From Hyalella azteca (Eukaryota; Arthropoda; Malacostraca; Amphipoda; Hyalellidae), in contig NW_025947685.1 in NCBI RefSeq assembly GCF_000764305.2, forward strand, positions 124,001 to 188,000: a stretch of DNA of 64,000 nt, written 5' to 3'. The notes under the pieces are model-generated. The model had not been told where the DNA came from and made no database searches. It saw only the letters and a list, made by a program, of their open reading frames with translations. Each line of letters starts with the position of its first letter. Position 1 is the stretch's first letter. Of the stretch, positions 14,501 to 28,100 are shown piece after piece. Made by a program: the position numbers and the translations under genes.

Positions 14501-17460
14501 TGGTGAAGCAAAATTAATTGTTTTAGATGAACATCTAGCATTTCTTGCAAAGAAAAAATACAAAAATATATGTTGATACATGCAGCTTCTCTTGAAATTA
14601 TTAAAGAAAAATGAGTTGTGATAATATCAATCATGCTGCATTCTTGCAGAATTACTGTACATTAATCCCTCTGCAAGCAAGCAACGGAGTATGCGAAAAT
14701 TCAAGTTTCAGAATGAAGCCAATACAAATATAGGCATTTAAAAATTTATTTCTAAAAACAACACTTCCAAAGAATCTAATGTCTCTGATGTGACACATGT
14801 ACAATGAATTTCTAATTTTTTAATTTATAAAAAATGATTTCTCAAATTTTTAATGTATAAAAAATTAAATTTTCAAAACTATTTATTCTGTCAAAAAATG
14901 TTTTTTTTTAATTTTCAAAATTATTTATTCTGTCAATTGATTCATGTGTTGTCTCCACCTTTACGCTTAAGCGCAAAATTTCAGATTGATTAAAGAGGTA
15001 GAAGTGTGTTAAATATTGAATATAAGATTTGTAGTGCTCAGGCAGACAAACAAACAACAAGAAGTGAAGATAAAGAGAAGTGTTGTAAAAAGTATCAGTA
15101 ATTGTGAGATGTGTTTACTCAACTTATTTTTGAAAATTTTGCACATTGAAGAAGAAAATTGCAGTTTAAGTCAGTCACACCACTAAACAAATTTTGTACT
15201 ATTCAAATTTAAACATTCAACTGCAGAGGGAAACTCTCTAACTTTAATTGGATTCAAGAGAATCTATTTTCTGGTCTAAGAAACAAAATTTATTTAAATA
15301 GGAATATTCTAATCCTGAGGATAAGTAGGGGGGTGATGCTACATATGAAATGATGGATAATTGGCAATTGACAGCAGCATGGTAATGTAGCCTTGAACAG
15401 GGGATGTGTTGGGCCATTTTTAGAGATCCTAATTTACCATATAAGGTAATTTGCATGCTAGAGGATTTACTTGCTTCTGTGTCCACCCCTACGAATTAGT
15501 ATTATGGCCAGTACTATCTGCCCCTAAAATCAAGAGCAATGCAAGGTATTTGTAATTGCTCTCGATTGGAAAAGGTCTCTTAGTAATTATGCAGATGATT
15601 GCACTAGCTGCCATTGAATTTAACAATGCTTAAAAGCTTTGATTACAGATTTGCATACACCCATTGATCTTTAACACCCATTGATCTTTAATTATAACTT
15701 CTGCCAAATTATGAGATCTGGCAATGTGCCAAGATTGGAAAAATCACAATTTGTCTAAAATATATCACAGCCCTACCAAACTCATATCATTTAGGTGAGC
15801 ATGAAATTTTGTGGATTCATTTCCATGTTGTTTGGGTTCAATCAAATTCATAAATGACAAAGACTTTGAAAAATAATTTTTGGCCTGAAGAATGACTCAT
15901 GGGTCAAAACTGGATTATTTATTGCCTCAAAAATACATTCATGGCTTAGAGAGTTTAGTTTCTCTACTCTAGCAATATCCTAGATATGATATTGATGGTA
16001 TGAGGCATCCATGATAATTCACAGATCTACTCTTGTGAACTAAAAAGGAAGGGTAACTTTAAGTCTCACTTCTCACAAGGCCTTGAAATATACCAAGCAT
16101 TACGGTACCATCTTTTCAAGCCACAGCTAGAGCTTTCATCCCATTTTTTTCAACACTGTGAGATTCCCCCTTGATAAATCTATCTGTTTATTAATAAAAT
16201 TTCAAAATATGGTGCACAATCAGGTCACATGATTAAAATTTTTTTTAAATACCGGTATTTCACTTTGTCCATGGTAACCAATCCTAAATATTAGGCAGAA
16301 TTTTTAAAAATATACAAGTAAAAATTAATGTATTAAAAGCCATTTTTAAAATTGCACCAGAAATATAGATGCATTTTTTATAATTCCTAGGAAATAAATT
16401 AGGCAGGGCTGTATGGAATATGGATAACAAAAAACGGTGTGATTTACTGTAAGTGAAAACAAAAAATGGATTTCAGATTCGTAATCTACACCCCAAAAAA
16501 CATATAATTAAAAAAAAAACACCCTTTTTTTTGGATGTAGTTAATCTGCAATAATACCCTAAGTTTTCACAATAAGTGTTGCTAAACTGGGAAATTGGCC
16601 AGATGCCACCAATGAATTTGACAAAAATGCTTGTGAATCTGGATAATTTCATCAGTTCCTATGACCTTTTAAAATTTATACATTGAAAAATAAGAAAAGA
16701 TGCCTATTTTAACCATGAATTTTGGCAAATTTCTGCCTAATATTTCAAATTGGACTGTGGTCTGTGTGCCAGTGTGTGGCTCAGTGAAATCAACAAACAT
16801 AGGTATTACAGAATTTGAAAAAAAATTATTCCACAGTTATATTAAAATCTGACATCTAATTTTGAGATAATATATGAAAATAAGATTGCAAATTATAAAA
16901 TGGATGTATCACAGCAATTACCTGGATGGCCAAATGCATGGCTCAAAAACAAGTTCACAGTCACAGCTCCGAAATTGTCTTTAATTTTGTAGCTTCAAAA
17001 CTGGTCTATAAATATCATACATTGAACAGGCACCCCATTCAAATCCTGCTATAATGCAGACATTTTTCACTCTGCCAATGATATAATAATAATTATTTAA
17101 ACCACAATGAACTAAGTTGAAGAATAACTTATTCCGGACAAAAAATCTTTAGTATTCATAGATAAACCCAAATATACAAATGTTAAAACAGATCAAAATA
17201 ACATTGTTTCAGTTTAAGGCGCTCAATTAAAAGCAGCAGTCCTAATTTGTTCAATTTTGTTCCAAATATCAATCGTAAAAATTGTTAATAAAAATAACAT
17301 TTTGCTACCAAACAAATTGAACAATGGCACACCGCACACGGCCCAGAAACGGACAATGAGCACCATGACTGCTTATAAGTGTTTTTCACGACGAAAAACT
17401 ACAACATAAATAATCTTAAAGGATATGTACTACTTGAACTATCAATACAGAAAATTGTAT
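14500..17460. other. AT-rich stretch, probable 5' intron of UBE2E
   Basis: No exon or family resemblance was seen. The region lies between the first UBE2E coding exon and a candidate 5' UTR exon at 17470. Confidence 0.4.
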
Positions 17461-17469
17461 GCATCTTAC

Positions 17470-17600
17470 CGCATTAATAACCAAGACTTCGTAGAGTAGC
17501 CACGACTCACATGAACACGCAGGCGTTCTTCTCGAAGCCTCAAGATGGTCAACAAAATGAATTGACGCTGCAAGTCAGTCAGCTGGACACAGTACGCGAA
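17470..17600 (-). other. Candidate 5' UTR exon of UBE2E (donor edge only)
   Basis: The minus strand has a good donor, TTAATGCG|GTAAGATG, with the exon edge at 17470. It is a plausible partner for the acceptor at 12942, because the UBE2E start exon carries only six UTR bases. The upstream edge cannot be set. This is inference from splice-site quality and position. Confidence 0.25.
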
Positions 17601-19739
17601 GTGAAAAGACTAAAGAAAACGATAAAGGTCTAACTTAAATTCATAAGAGATCAAAAGATAATCAAGCGATAAAATATCAATGAGAAAATTTAGCAGCCGT
17701 TTATACCCTCATTCATTACAGAAGTTAAAATGCAATTCTAGAAAGCAAATTTTCAGTGCTGAATATTGTACAGTAGGTAGTTGATTTTGAAGTGAAACGG
17801 TTTCAGGAAACGGGTAAAAAATTAAACCAATTTATTCATTAACATACCCATAATGCTGTAAGTAAAATATCTGCCCGTTACGTTGATTGATCTGTTTCTC
17901 AAATTCAAACCTCTCGAATATTTTTGGTGTCACGAACGATTTTTAATGAATTTTTGTTTGGAACTAATTTCTGTTGAGTAATTTGGACACATAACCTTGT
18001 CGAATCAAAGCCAATCTTGATCTAATTAAGAACGAAAGCATTTTTTCATAATACGCTCCTATACGTGTTGACCGTAAAAATTATATGTTGTTCTAATTTA
18101 AATTAACACACTAAACAACACGTTTTAAAACATTTTTCACGCAAATTTTGCGAATCGGACCCGACATTACCGAATTAACAACAAACCTATTTGTCATATT
18201 TACTGACATAACGCAATTCTCCGATGCTCCTCTGAACTCACCCGCGTACGGTAATCTCCATTTACCAAAACCCAACTTCTGAGTAACTGAACTGCTCATA
18301 AGGCCATCAATTGTGAACAGATCTAAGTGAAATTCAGAGCACAAGTAAGTAATATCAATGTAGATATGAGCTGTGAGAGGAAGCATTAAAGATTTGCAAG
18401 TTATTTCGTTCATGATCAAGACGAAAAAACGTAATCTTCGCCCAACTAAACAGCTAATAGCTCCCGCAATCCCAAACTGCTGTGCATAAAATTAAAAATA
18501 TAATTGATTTTAGCAGTGCACGGTGGTAGTAATGATTGCACATCTCTACGTGGCTTCGTTTCTATTAAAAGAAAAACTTCAACAAATTAGGTTAGGTTTT
18601 GTTAAGTCATGTTAGACTTGGATAGGTTACATCATTGAAAAGTAAAAAAAAAATAGCATAACATAACTAATCATAACCTATATCAACATTTTCTTTCCGA
18701 GTTGTTGGAAAGTTTCGTATTGATCAAACACGAAGCAACTTAAAAATTTGTAAGATGGTGCTACCAATGAGCTCAATTATGACGCTCCTACTCATTACGG
18801 TAACCAAAATTAAGCATAAATATTTCTTTTTCAAATTCATTACCAATACTTTTTTTTAATACATTCTCTAGCTCCATCCATTAGCACTATAATACCTTTC
18901 CGAGTTAAACAGCGAAATTATCGAGTTTTTAATTGATCATATCTCCGCTTGAAAATAACATATTTTAATTTATTCTTTACGACACTAAATTACTCCTTTT
19001 ATTTAAACATTTTTAAGGTAATAATATGGTTACTCTTTTAAATATATTTTTGGTAATTTTTTGAATAACATAATAAGAAACAACACAAAAAATATAGAAA
19101 AATTCCTTCTAACAAATAATTTTTTACTACTTTTTTAAACTCGATAACTGAAAAGTATCAGGTGACTTATTTCATACCGAGGCTATCAGTAGTATCACCT
19201 TCCGTGAAGCCGTTGTAGTAAGTCTCTGTATAAGCCCTTTTAAAATTAAGCTCAACACCGGTCCTTCAGTCACAGACCAACACCTCTTGGCTGCAGTGCA
19301 TCGTAGCCTAACCTTCGATGCATCCACCGCGTCTATCGGCTCCAGCATTCGCTTGTCCTACTCGCTCTCGTGTCGTTAATTTCACTTTCCCAATTACTGT
19401 AATTATAATACCTCATCGTGCCTCATCCTGTAATCCTAAATTTAATAATAAATTACATAATGTTGACTCTATCTCGTTCTCCTGCCATAGTTTATGGACT
19501 ACAATAAGAACCTATCGGAACTCAGAAATAATGATTATATTTTATCTCATTTAAAAATAAATTTATCAACGGATGTCACAGAAAAGAGTTGAAACTGGCT
19601 CATGAACACAGCCGGACAATTGATGCCCGAAACATCAGTCGACAGGAGTGGTAATTCAAGAAATGTTATAAAACTATGATTATTATAACAGAAAACAAAA
19701 TTTAGTCCATTAAAAATCAGAGAAAACTAAATCATAAAA

Positions 19740-20640
19740 CGGAGATTTAATCAATTAAAATATCGGAGACACTTTTGCGAAACGCTCCGTATGAGTTTCT
19801 GGATTGTTCTTGATTGTTAAAAAAATTGATAATGCATAAAGACACGCCAATGCCAAGTGATCACAATCTAGTTTTGGTGACCACACGGCGTTTCCAACCT
19901 CTGGGTTCGGACGAACGACAGCGACAAACAACAGCTTCATCGCTTCTGCATTATAGGTTCTCTTAAGAGCGTCTGATCAGTCCAAGTCGCTTATTGGCTT
20001 TATTAACTTGAACTTCAATATGCTCAGAAAATTTCAACTCATTGTCGACATAAACTCCTAAATATTTTTCCTTTTGCCAGTTTTGCGACTTCGACATCAT
20101 CACTCTCTCGTTGCAAACATGTCTTCTCATACAATACTGTAATCTTGCTGTTCATTGTTCTTGTCAAGGTGGATTACTTTACATTTATCAGCATTAAAAC
20201 GCAGCTGTCACGTATCAGCCCAGTCAAATAACCTGTCAAGATCACCTTGCAACTGTACTTTTTCTGACGTATTCTTCACTGTATTATAAACTTTTGTGTC
20301 GTCAGGATATATCGAGCACACGCTAGACACAGCCTCTGGCAGATCGTTTATAAACGCAACGAATAAAACAGGCCCGAGAACGCTTCCTTGTGGCACGCCG
20401 CTGCGCACTGAAGCCCAGTCTGATTTGGTCCCATTAATACTGACACGTTGTCGTCTCCCTACTAGAAAATCTCTAATCCATTCGATTACATTACTCGCAA
20501 TTTCCAAAGACTTCATTTTACGCAACAGCCGCTCATGTGGAACATTGTCAAATGCTTTGACAAAATCGAGGTACACTGCATCGACTGGCTCCCATTTCGT
20601 CCAGCAGGCGGTTCCTTTAATTCAAAGTAGACAAGAGGTT
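19740..20640 (-). mobile_element. CR1-like LINE reverse transcriptase remnant
   Basis: Minus-strand translation contains YLDFVKAFDNVPHERLLRK, SGVPQGSVLGPVLFVAFIND and the catalytic box as YPDDTKVY instead of YADDTKVY. Further 3', in broken frames, are LRFNADKCKVIHLDKNNEQQ and RTYNAEAMKLLFVAVVRP. Stops and frameshifts show it is dead. It is probably the same family as the LINE fragment at 5150-5831. Confidence 0.85.
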
Positions 20641-22000
20641 AGCGGTGCAGGGTCTACCGGTACATGTCAATGTTCGTAGTGGTACTTGTCGATAGGTTGT
20701 CTGCGAATGAAATTGTAACCTTTTCATTTAAAAACACATAAAATTAAATTATAAAATGAACAGGGTGATCAGTAATTAATGTGGAAATCATAATTCATGT
20801 CGTATCGTGGTACTCGCATATTCTGAACCATTAAGTGCTCATTGGCTTGTGGAGATGTTGAAACGCACTAGAATGTATGTTTTAGTTATATTCTGTGTTA
20901 TTTTATGCAGCTCCAGGCTGGCTTGCAGTTTCGTTGCGAGGCCTAACAGAGCCCTCTAATTTTTAGCCAGCACTGTAGCCCCTTCTTTTGAGTTTCCAGA
21001 TGAGATATAAATAAAGAAAATGCAATTTTCACTGCAATTTGTATTAAAACAAATAACCTACATGATTTTTTAAACATCATTTTTCGTTCGAAGGCATACA
21101 ATTGATAAATATCATGTGAGACAGAAATATGAAATTTTTCGGCAAAATATATCATTCAGAATCTCTTCACATAGCAACGTATAGCACTTCAAGGCGGAAG
21201 CACTTCCTTCTTTGTAGCACTTCAAGGCGGAATGTAGCTAAAAAAAATTGGTCAGCCTAATTCCGATTAACAGGAACATCAAATTATTCAGTAACTGTAA
21301 ATGTCATCTCTGAACTTCGGTGGCATTCATGATAATGAATATTCTGCAGGAACTATAATGTCATGGGACGCTAAGTTATACTTAATTAATTAAAACCGTA
21401 AGACATAAGATGTATTGCAATAGTCACTGGAACGATGCCTTTGGCGCAATAAAGTGTACATTAAGAACAAGTAAAATTATAACCTAATGCTGAACCGAAA
21501 TTTAGAGACAAACTGGATTTAAAATTGATAATAATGTGTAGTATAATTCAACATTTTTATGAACTATTCTACTCAAACTCAATTACTTTCCTCTAGACCG
21601 TCCTACCGCGTCGAGAAATTAACTCTCCTTGGCCATGCCGAACTGCTAAAATATAGACATCGCTCTCCTCTAATAGAATTTAAGAGAGAGGCTCGACAGG
21701 TTCAACTCGGGCATGAACCATTGTTCATTTAATTTCTACAAGCTATTACAGAAATGTCGCTGAAATTCGTTCACTTTGACTAATTCCCTTGCTGATGAAT
21801 TGATAAAATTCGTTGAATCTTAATAGTTAAATCTCGATTGTACAATGGATAGTCAAAGAACAGCTATAGGTCACCCAACAAAAATTATAAAATATTCAAC
21901 TATATGAACTAAAAGTGTTGCAGCACGCCCCAGATAACTTCTGACCGAGAAGAGGTGAGCTTGCCCTTTGTAGAACGTATATTTTGCTACGCAATTTACT
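20640..22000. other. Intergenic stretch, no gene recognised
   Basis: A short direct repeat of TAGCACTTCAAGGCGGAA occurs near 21183 and 21215. I see nothing else. Confidence 0.4.
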
Positions 22001-22009
22001 CGCGTTTAC

Positions 22010-22130
22010 TGAGTTTCGCAGCTTACGGAGAGTGTTTTTTAATTCAGAGCTTACGGATGGTTTAATTTACTGAAATTAGCAGATTACGAAGAGTTTCGTT
22101 TCCTGAAATTAGCAGCTCATGAAGAGATTG
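22010..22130. repeat. ~40-bp repeat in the PMT 3' UTR
   Basis: Three to four diverged copies of a unit built on CTGAAATTAGCAGCTTACGA abut the PMT stop codon (22136-22134) within a few bases on the downstream side. Confidence 0.6.
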
Positions 22131-22133
22131 CAT

Positions 22134-25100
22134 TTACTTCCGTGCAAAGAAATACCCCCAGGCCTGATCTCCTGCTGCACAGCGCACTTGCTTCGCCTTC
22201 CAGCCCTCCACGATGTCCAGGTAATCCTGCTCGTTGAATTCCTGCAAACGTGGAATTTAAACTATTATCTCCTTATCCTGCAAACTATTATCTCCTAGCT
22301 ATAAACGACCTTGTAGATAAACAAGAATAATTATTTCCAATTAAAAAAAAACTTTATTTACACTCTGGCCGACAACGAAGAAATAATTACTCGCAACCTA
22401 TGGTCGAATACTGGCAGATATATCCAAGCACTGCCTAGCAAATAGCTTAGTATTTATTATTTGAATACTATAACCAATTTACGTTATTTTTGTCTTGATA
22501 ACTGTGTAACAACTCACCAGAATGAAGGTCTTTTTAGTAGGCTCAAACCGAGCCAGTTCTTCGCCCAAGATGGCGATGAATCGCGCAGTTGCATCCTGGG
22601 CATCAACGCCCGTGAAGCCTGCGTCCTGCAGGATCTTGCCGTACTCCTTCACGGTGCGCAGATCGTAGCCTGGACCACGGGCAAAAGATCGTATTCGTAG
22701 GAACATAAATAATAAACTTATTATAGATAGTCTGGCAGTCAGCTAAGATGGGTGAAGTTCATATTCTAGCAGACCACGGGCAAAGGATCGTATTCGTAGT
22801 AACATAAATAATAAACTTACCAGATAGTCTGGCAGTCAGCTAAAATGGGTGAACGAATATTTTTCCTAGCAGCTAAAACAATCATGTTGTGAAAGAAAGG
22901 TAATTGAAAGTAAAAGTACTTTCTGTTAGATAGTAAAATCAGTTAGGATTTTAAAATATCTTATTCCTGTTAGCGAAAATGATCATTTTAATATTGATGG
23001 ACGTACAAATGAATTAGGAGATTGGAGGATCAAATTAATGGTAGCACAAATGATAATGATGTGTTATTAAAGAATTAATTTTTCGTTCAGAATAAAGCAA
23101 AATAAAAAATTTTCGAATGTCATAAAATGAAACTCCAAGTTCGCTCCATAAATAAATTAAAAATAACGTTTGAATACTCATCATAAATTCTTGCCTCTTT
23201 GTTTGACGTAATCCAGAAACTGCTGACTGTGCGCTTGGTCGCCTCTGCAGTAGTCGGTGATGAGAATCGTTCCTCCAGGCTTCAAAAATTTCTGTTTGAC
23301 GAATAAATTCAAGTACAATCTTTGCATTTTCATTTCATGCAACGCTTTCTCCCTATAAGCAAAGAAACGTCTGGTTGACTCGGGTATTGAATACTTTATT
23401 TCATTTTTTGCCCGACTGAAGGCAGTAAATATTGCAATCGTTCTGAGACCTTAAAAAATACTGAAATATGTTTTAATAATTAAAATACGATAGTTTGCAA
23501 TCAACGTTATTATAAATAATACTTAATTTTATATACGATATAAAATAACATCAACTAAAGCGAGTAAAGATGTAAAAATATTTTCTAGACAAATAAAATA
23601 ATGTATACGGTACCGTAGTCGTTAGACGATCGTTCTCATCATTTGAGAGCAATAATTTTAGTTTTAGTCAGTAAATAATACCACACACGTGCTAACACGT
23701 TAATTTGCTAGAGTTCATTTCATAGAGGAATTTTTAAAAGGATTTCATACGTACAAACAACGAGGCGAAAAGTTCTTCCTTATTAGGAATGTGAAGGATG
23801 GTGTCTCTGGAGTAGATCACGTCGAAACTGTTCGCGGGAAACGAACTCTTCATGATGTCTTCGATTTTGAATTGTACCTGCAAGTTGGTAAATAGTTATG
23901 TTTATGGATTTAAATTAGATCATGATTGTATACATTTCATCTCTTATTTTTCTTTAACCGCGAGATGAATTATTAAGAATTTGGTTTTTAATGAAAAGTT
24001 CATGGGTAGGTATTATTGACTAGCGGTTCAGTATCAAAATTTATTCGGCATGATAGCCGAGTGGTTAGAGTTCAATTAGACTCACTGCACAAAATTTGGA
24101 GTAGCGAGTACCGGGTTCGAGACTCGCAGTAAGCAGTAAAAATTATGCAATGTCGAGAATCGGCAACAGGCCCTTTGTCCCAAAATTCTACGCTGACTCC
24201 GTTATATTATTATTTTATTATAAATATAATACCTGTAAACCAATATTTTGCATCATACCGATCATATATGAACATATATATTTACAAGACACAAACGTCG
24301 TAAACTGAAACAGTATATGGGCACCGATCCATGATCCTATAGAACAGAGATGTCCGCATGCCTAATACTGAACTAAAAATTCTTCTCATTACAGGTTTTA
24401 ATGATACATTCTATGACAGAAAACTGCATTATAAACACTTCAAAACCTTCTGTTGAACATCCGGAGATGTTTTGCTGAGTCTTTCATTGGCGATCTGAAC
24501 CATATGACTGGATAAGTCGACTCCAAGGACTCGGACGCCGTATGTTTCCGCCATGTAAAATGCGGACCCTCCTGTACCGCAGCCAACGTCTAGCACATAC
24601 TGTCCCGGCTCCAGCTTCAGTCGCTCACAGAACTCCTGTAACGGGCGAGCTTTTTTGTTAAAATTGTATTTTGTGTGGTTGAAAAGCCTTGTCTCTTGTG
24701 TGGTTGGAGAGGCCTTGTGTTTTGTGTGGTTGGAGAGGCCTTGTGTTTTGTGTGGTTGGAGAGGCCTTGTGTATTGTATGGTTGGAGAGGCCATGTGTCT
24801 TGTATGGTTGGTTGGAGAGGCCTCGTGTCTTGTGTGGTTGGAGAGGTCTTGTGTGGTTGGAGATGCCTTGTGTCTTGTGTGGTTGGAGAGGCCTCGTGTT
24901 TTGTATGGTTGGAGAGGCCTTGTGTCTTGTGTGGTTGGAGAGGCCATCAAACAAGAGCGAATTAACTACGAATGAAACTTGTTGATATTTAACTAGATTC
25001 TATAATACGAGTTTAGCTGTGGGGAAGCTGAGTTTGTGACTGCTGAAGCGTTCATAAATGATGAACAAGCAATACTTAATTCGTCAGCCCCCCCACAAAA

Positions 25101-28100
25101 CCTAATGCTGATTTAAAATAGCTTCTTATGTTGGTATATTTTTTTTTCAAAACTGCCGAGAAACATTTTCAACGCTGATAATCGTTAATGAGATAAACCG
25201 TTCTGTTGGATGGCAACTTTCACCGTCTTGACTGATGCGCTAATGAGAAAAGAAGTACGGTGACAATTTGAACAAATTGAGGAAGTTAGAAGACGAGTTT
25301 GCAGATGTAATCAAATAGTTAAACAAAATTTGTTCAATACAAAAAAGTAAAAATAGAAGGACGCGGTTTAGCGATTTAAAACGATGACTCCAGACTCAAC
25401 ATATCTACTGCAAGATATTAGGACTTAAGCCCCTTTCACACAGGGCAGTAGATACTGCGCGCGTCAAAAATGTCGCGGCAGTATTTACAGCGCAATTTTT
25501 CACACGAGGCGCTTTTTACTNTCTATGAACAAGGCACGAAAAGGAAAAGAATCGGCGACAGGCCACATCAGGCCTACACTTCAGCGCAGACATCACTATG
25601 TTATGTTATTAGCGACATTCTAAAGCATATGTAAAACTCCTGTAAATAGGAAGTCTAAAGCAGAAACAATTCATGAAACAGTGAACAAACTGCATCATAA
25701 CACGCAGGCATAAAACCTACTAAAAACGACAGTGAATCTACTGATGCAAAACCTAAGACAATCCGGCAGAAAATTACGGTTGTCAGTTTGTCACGCGTAA
25801 CTGTGCGTTTGTAACTTTACTTTAGGCCATTGCACAAATTGATAAAAAGGCAAATTCCTCCTGTTTCAGGTTGAGCAAACGATGGAAAACATGTACAAAT
25901 ATTTGAGTTGTGGTTTGAAAAAGTATACCCTAAGTTTTACTGAATGACAATAATAACGGTCGGTAAACTATTGACTTCGAACACCATCACCCACAAACAC
26001 CACCGCCCGCTATAGCAGCCGCATGACTACTGCCGAATGCCGATTGCAGAAGCAGCCGAACTGAGCCAACGCAAGCACAGGCAAGTGAGGCAACACTTCT
26101 CCGGTCTCCCTAGTGCTAGTCCCTCTCGGTGCTAGCCTATATTGACTTCGCCGTCCCTAGTACTTATGACAGCTGCTGCCTCCTGGCCTGCGTTTCGGAG
26201 ATTCCATCACACACATGTGGCTACAGGCATGGTTGGCTACAGGTGTGCCACGTGTTATGTCAGGACGGTATGCACCCATGGACTAATTCAACCATGGTAT
26301 GCACCTGATCACAATCAGCGTTAATTCGTTCGAAGTCTCAAAATATGCAAGCGATCTATACACATTTTCAGCTCTCAAAAAAGCGTGATTCTTATTGAAA
26401 CACAGAAAAATGAGGTGTCACATAATATACGTAAAAATTCATCCTTCAGCGACGGCAAGAGCTTCCATTAGTTATCTCTTATCAGAACATTTCGCCCGAG
26501 TTCGGGAGTGCCGGCTCATTAAGCTTGATGGTGAACCTGTGTCGAGCGGAGGCGAGTTGTTGCTGGGCTGATTTGCTTGCCTAAACTGGTTTATGGAACA
26601 CCGAGTGTGGATCACGTGTTCGCATTAAGGCGGCCACGTGGCCTATCACTTGAGCTCAAAATCACGTGATCAATGACGGAGTAAATTTTGTGGCAAACAT
26701 TACTCGTGCGACTGAAACACCTATGATTTCACCACCCTTCCAATCATCTTGAAATTAAATTATGTGACGAATCGAAGTTAACTATTCTTTTATTGAATGG
26801 AATCGTCACTTAAGGTTTACCGTGTGATGGAATATTTCCAAGGAAATCCGATAGCAAACTTATGCCGGCGAGATAGCACATGGTGCCTGATACTCATGAA
26901 GAGTTTGGTCACTACACGACATCACATGTAAGCCATCCACTCGACTTTCTACACAGATACTGGATAACCAAATCGATAAACATAGATGCACAGCAAACAG
27001 AAGATAACAACACTATCATCGTACGATTAGGTTTGCATCTTTAATAAAAAAAATACGATTAATTTGTACTGTAAGGGTTTCATATGATTCCACGTGGATT
27101 TGTATGTTTAAGTTTCTTGGAAAGACTCGATAAAATTTCAGTTGGAATGTACACATTGTTGCAAACATAGTTTATTGTTACCAGAGGTACAACGTTGACG
27201 TCCGAGTTGAGTGACCTTGGAGGACTGTACACGTAACGCATGTTGCTCGATAGGTGACCTTGAACTCGGTGCGCCTGTCGTGACCTTGGCCTTGCTCTTC
27301 TCGGACAACACAATGAATGCTCACAGAAATGATAATATCTACCGTTTATAATCTGCACCAGCTTCATAAATTTATTGATTTAAGTTCATAGAAGTTTAAT
27401 TGAAGATAAGAGAAAATTATTTATTAACAATTTACTTGGCTTCATTTCTGCTCAGTTCGACCATTTGAAAACAAAAAATATGTTGCTAAAAAAATTCTCT
27501 GGTCTTCAATCAAGCTTTCAAAACTTATGAATTCCTGCCTAACTATACGAATAATGATTTATGCGTATATATTATTCAGGCAAATGCGGATAAGAAACAT
27601 CTAACAGGTACATGGTCTCCACTGAAAACAAAGGGCTTCGAATAGGATTAGTTGAGTGAGGCAGCATTGATCGGAACCTAACCTGTTGGATGAAATGTCA
27701 TAGGCTGTCCTGACATATCCAGAACCTCCCGCTGATACCGTAAGTTGCATTTTTTTCGAAAGGCTCGGGTACAAACTACGGTTGAGAACATGGTTTTGTA
27801 CTTATTTTCAGCATCATTTGCAAGAACTAAAGAACTATATTCGTAGAGAGTTTAATGTAAGCTGCAAACGTGACATGTGTTGATATTAGGCCATCGATAT
27901 GCATTAAATATTACCTTCATTAGGTAATAACTAATCCAGTACAAGCTGATCAAAAGACATTCGAATACATTAAATTTTATCGACAATGTGAGGTTGATTG
28001 TTCATGCTAATGTTCATTCAAAAATGTATTGAATTGTGACTGGAAAATTAATGACAAACTATTAGAGATTCAGTCTGGCATTAATTTTTACCTGTTATAA

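Larger units (their letters stand above)
22134..24635 (-). other. PMT: PMT C-terminal methyltransferase module (PMT-2 type)
   Basis: Five exons. 24635-24447 encodes [20 protein letters not shown] to [12 protein letters not shown]. 23877-23755 encodes [20 protein letters not shown] to LFASLF, with [11 protein letters not shown]. 23291-23195 encodes [17 protein letters not shown] to DYVKQRG. 22669-22518 encodes [18 protein letters not shown] to FIAILGEEL. 22241-22134 encodes [20 protein letters not shown] to WGYFFARK and the stop. All canonical motifs are present, including motif I DVGCGTGG, so this module is predicted active. The intron between 23195 and 22669 has a GC donor (AGAG|GCAAGA), and only that join keeps KQRGYDL in frame. 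Confidence 0.93.

Noticed and set aside
18585..18605. TTAGGTTAGG, arthropod telomere-like repeat
   Set aside because: Only two units; expected by chance in AT-rich sequence and not part of an array.
24429..24985. Several long frames on both strands in the PMT region
   Set aside because: Only 24635-24447 is coding. The rest reads through the 26-bp minisatellite.
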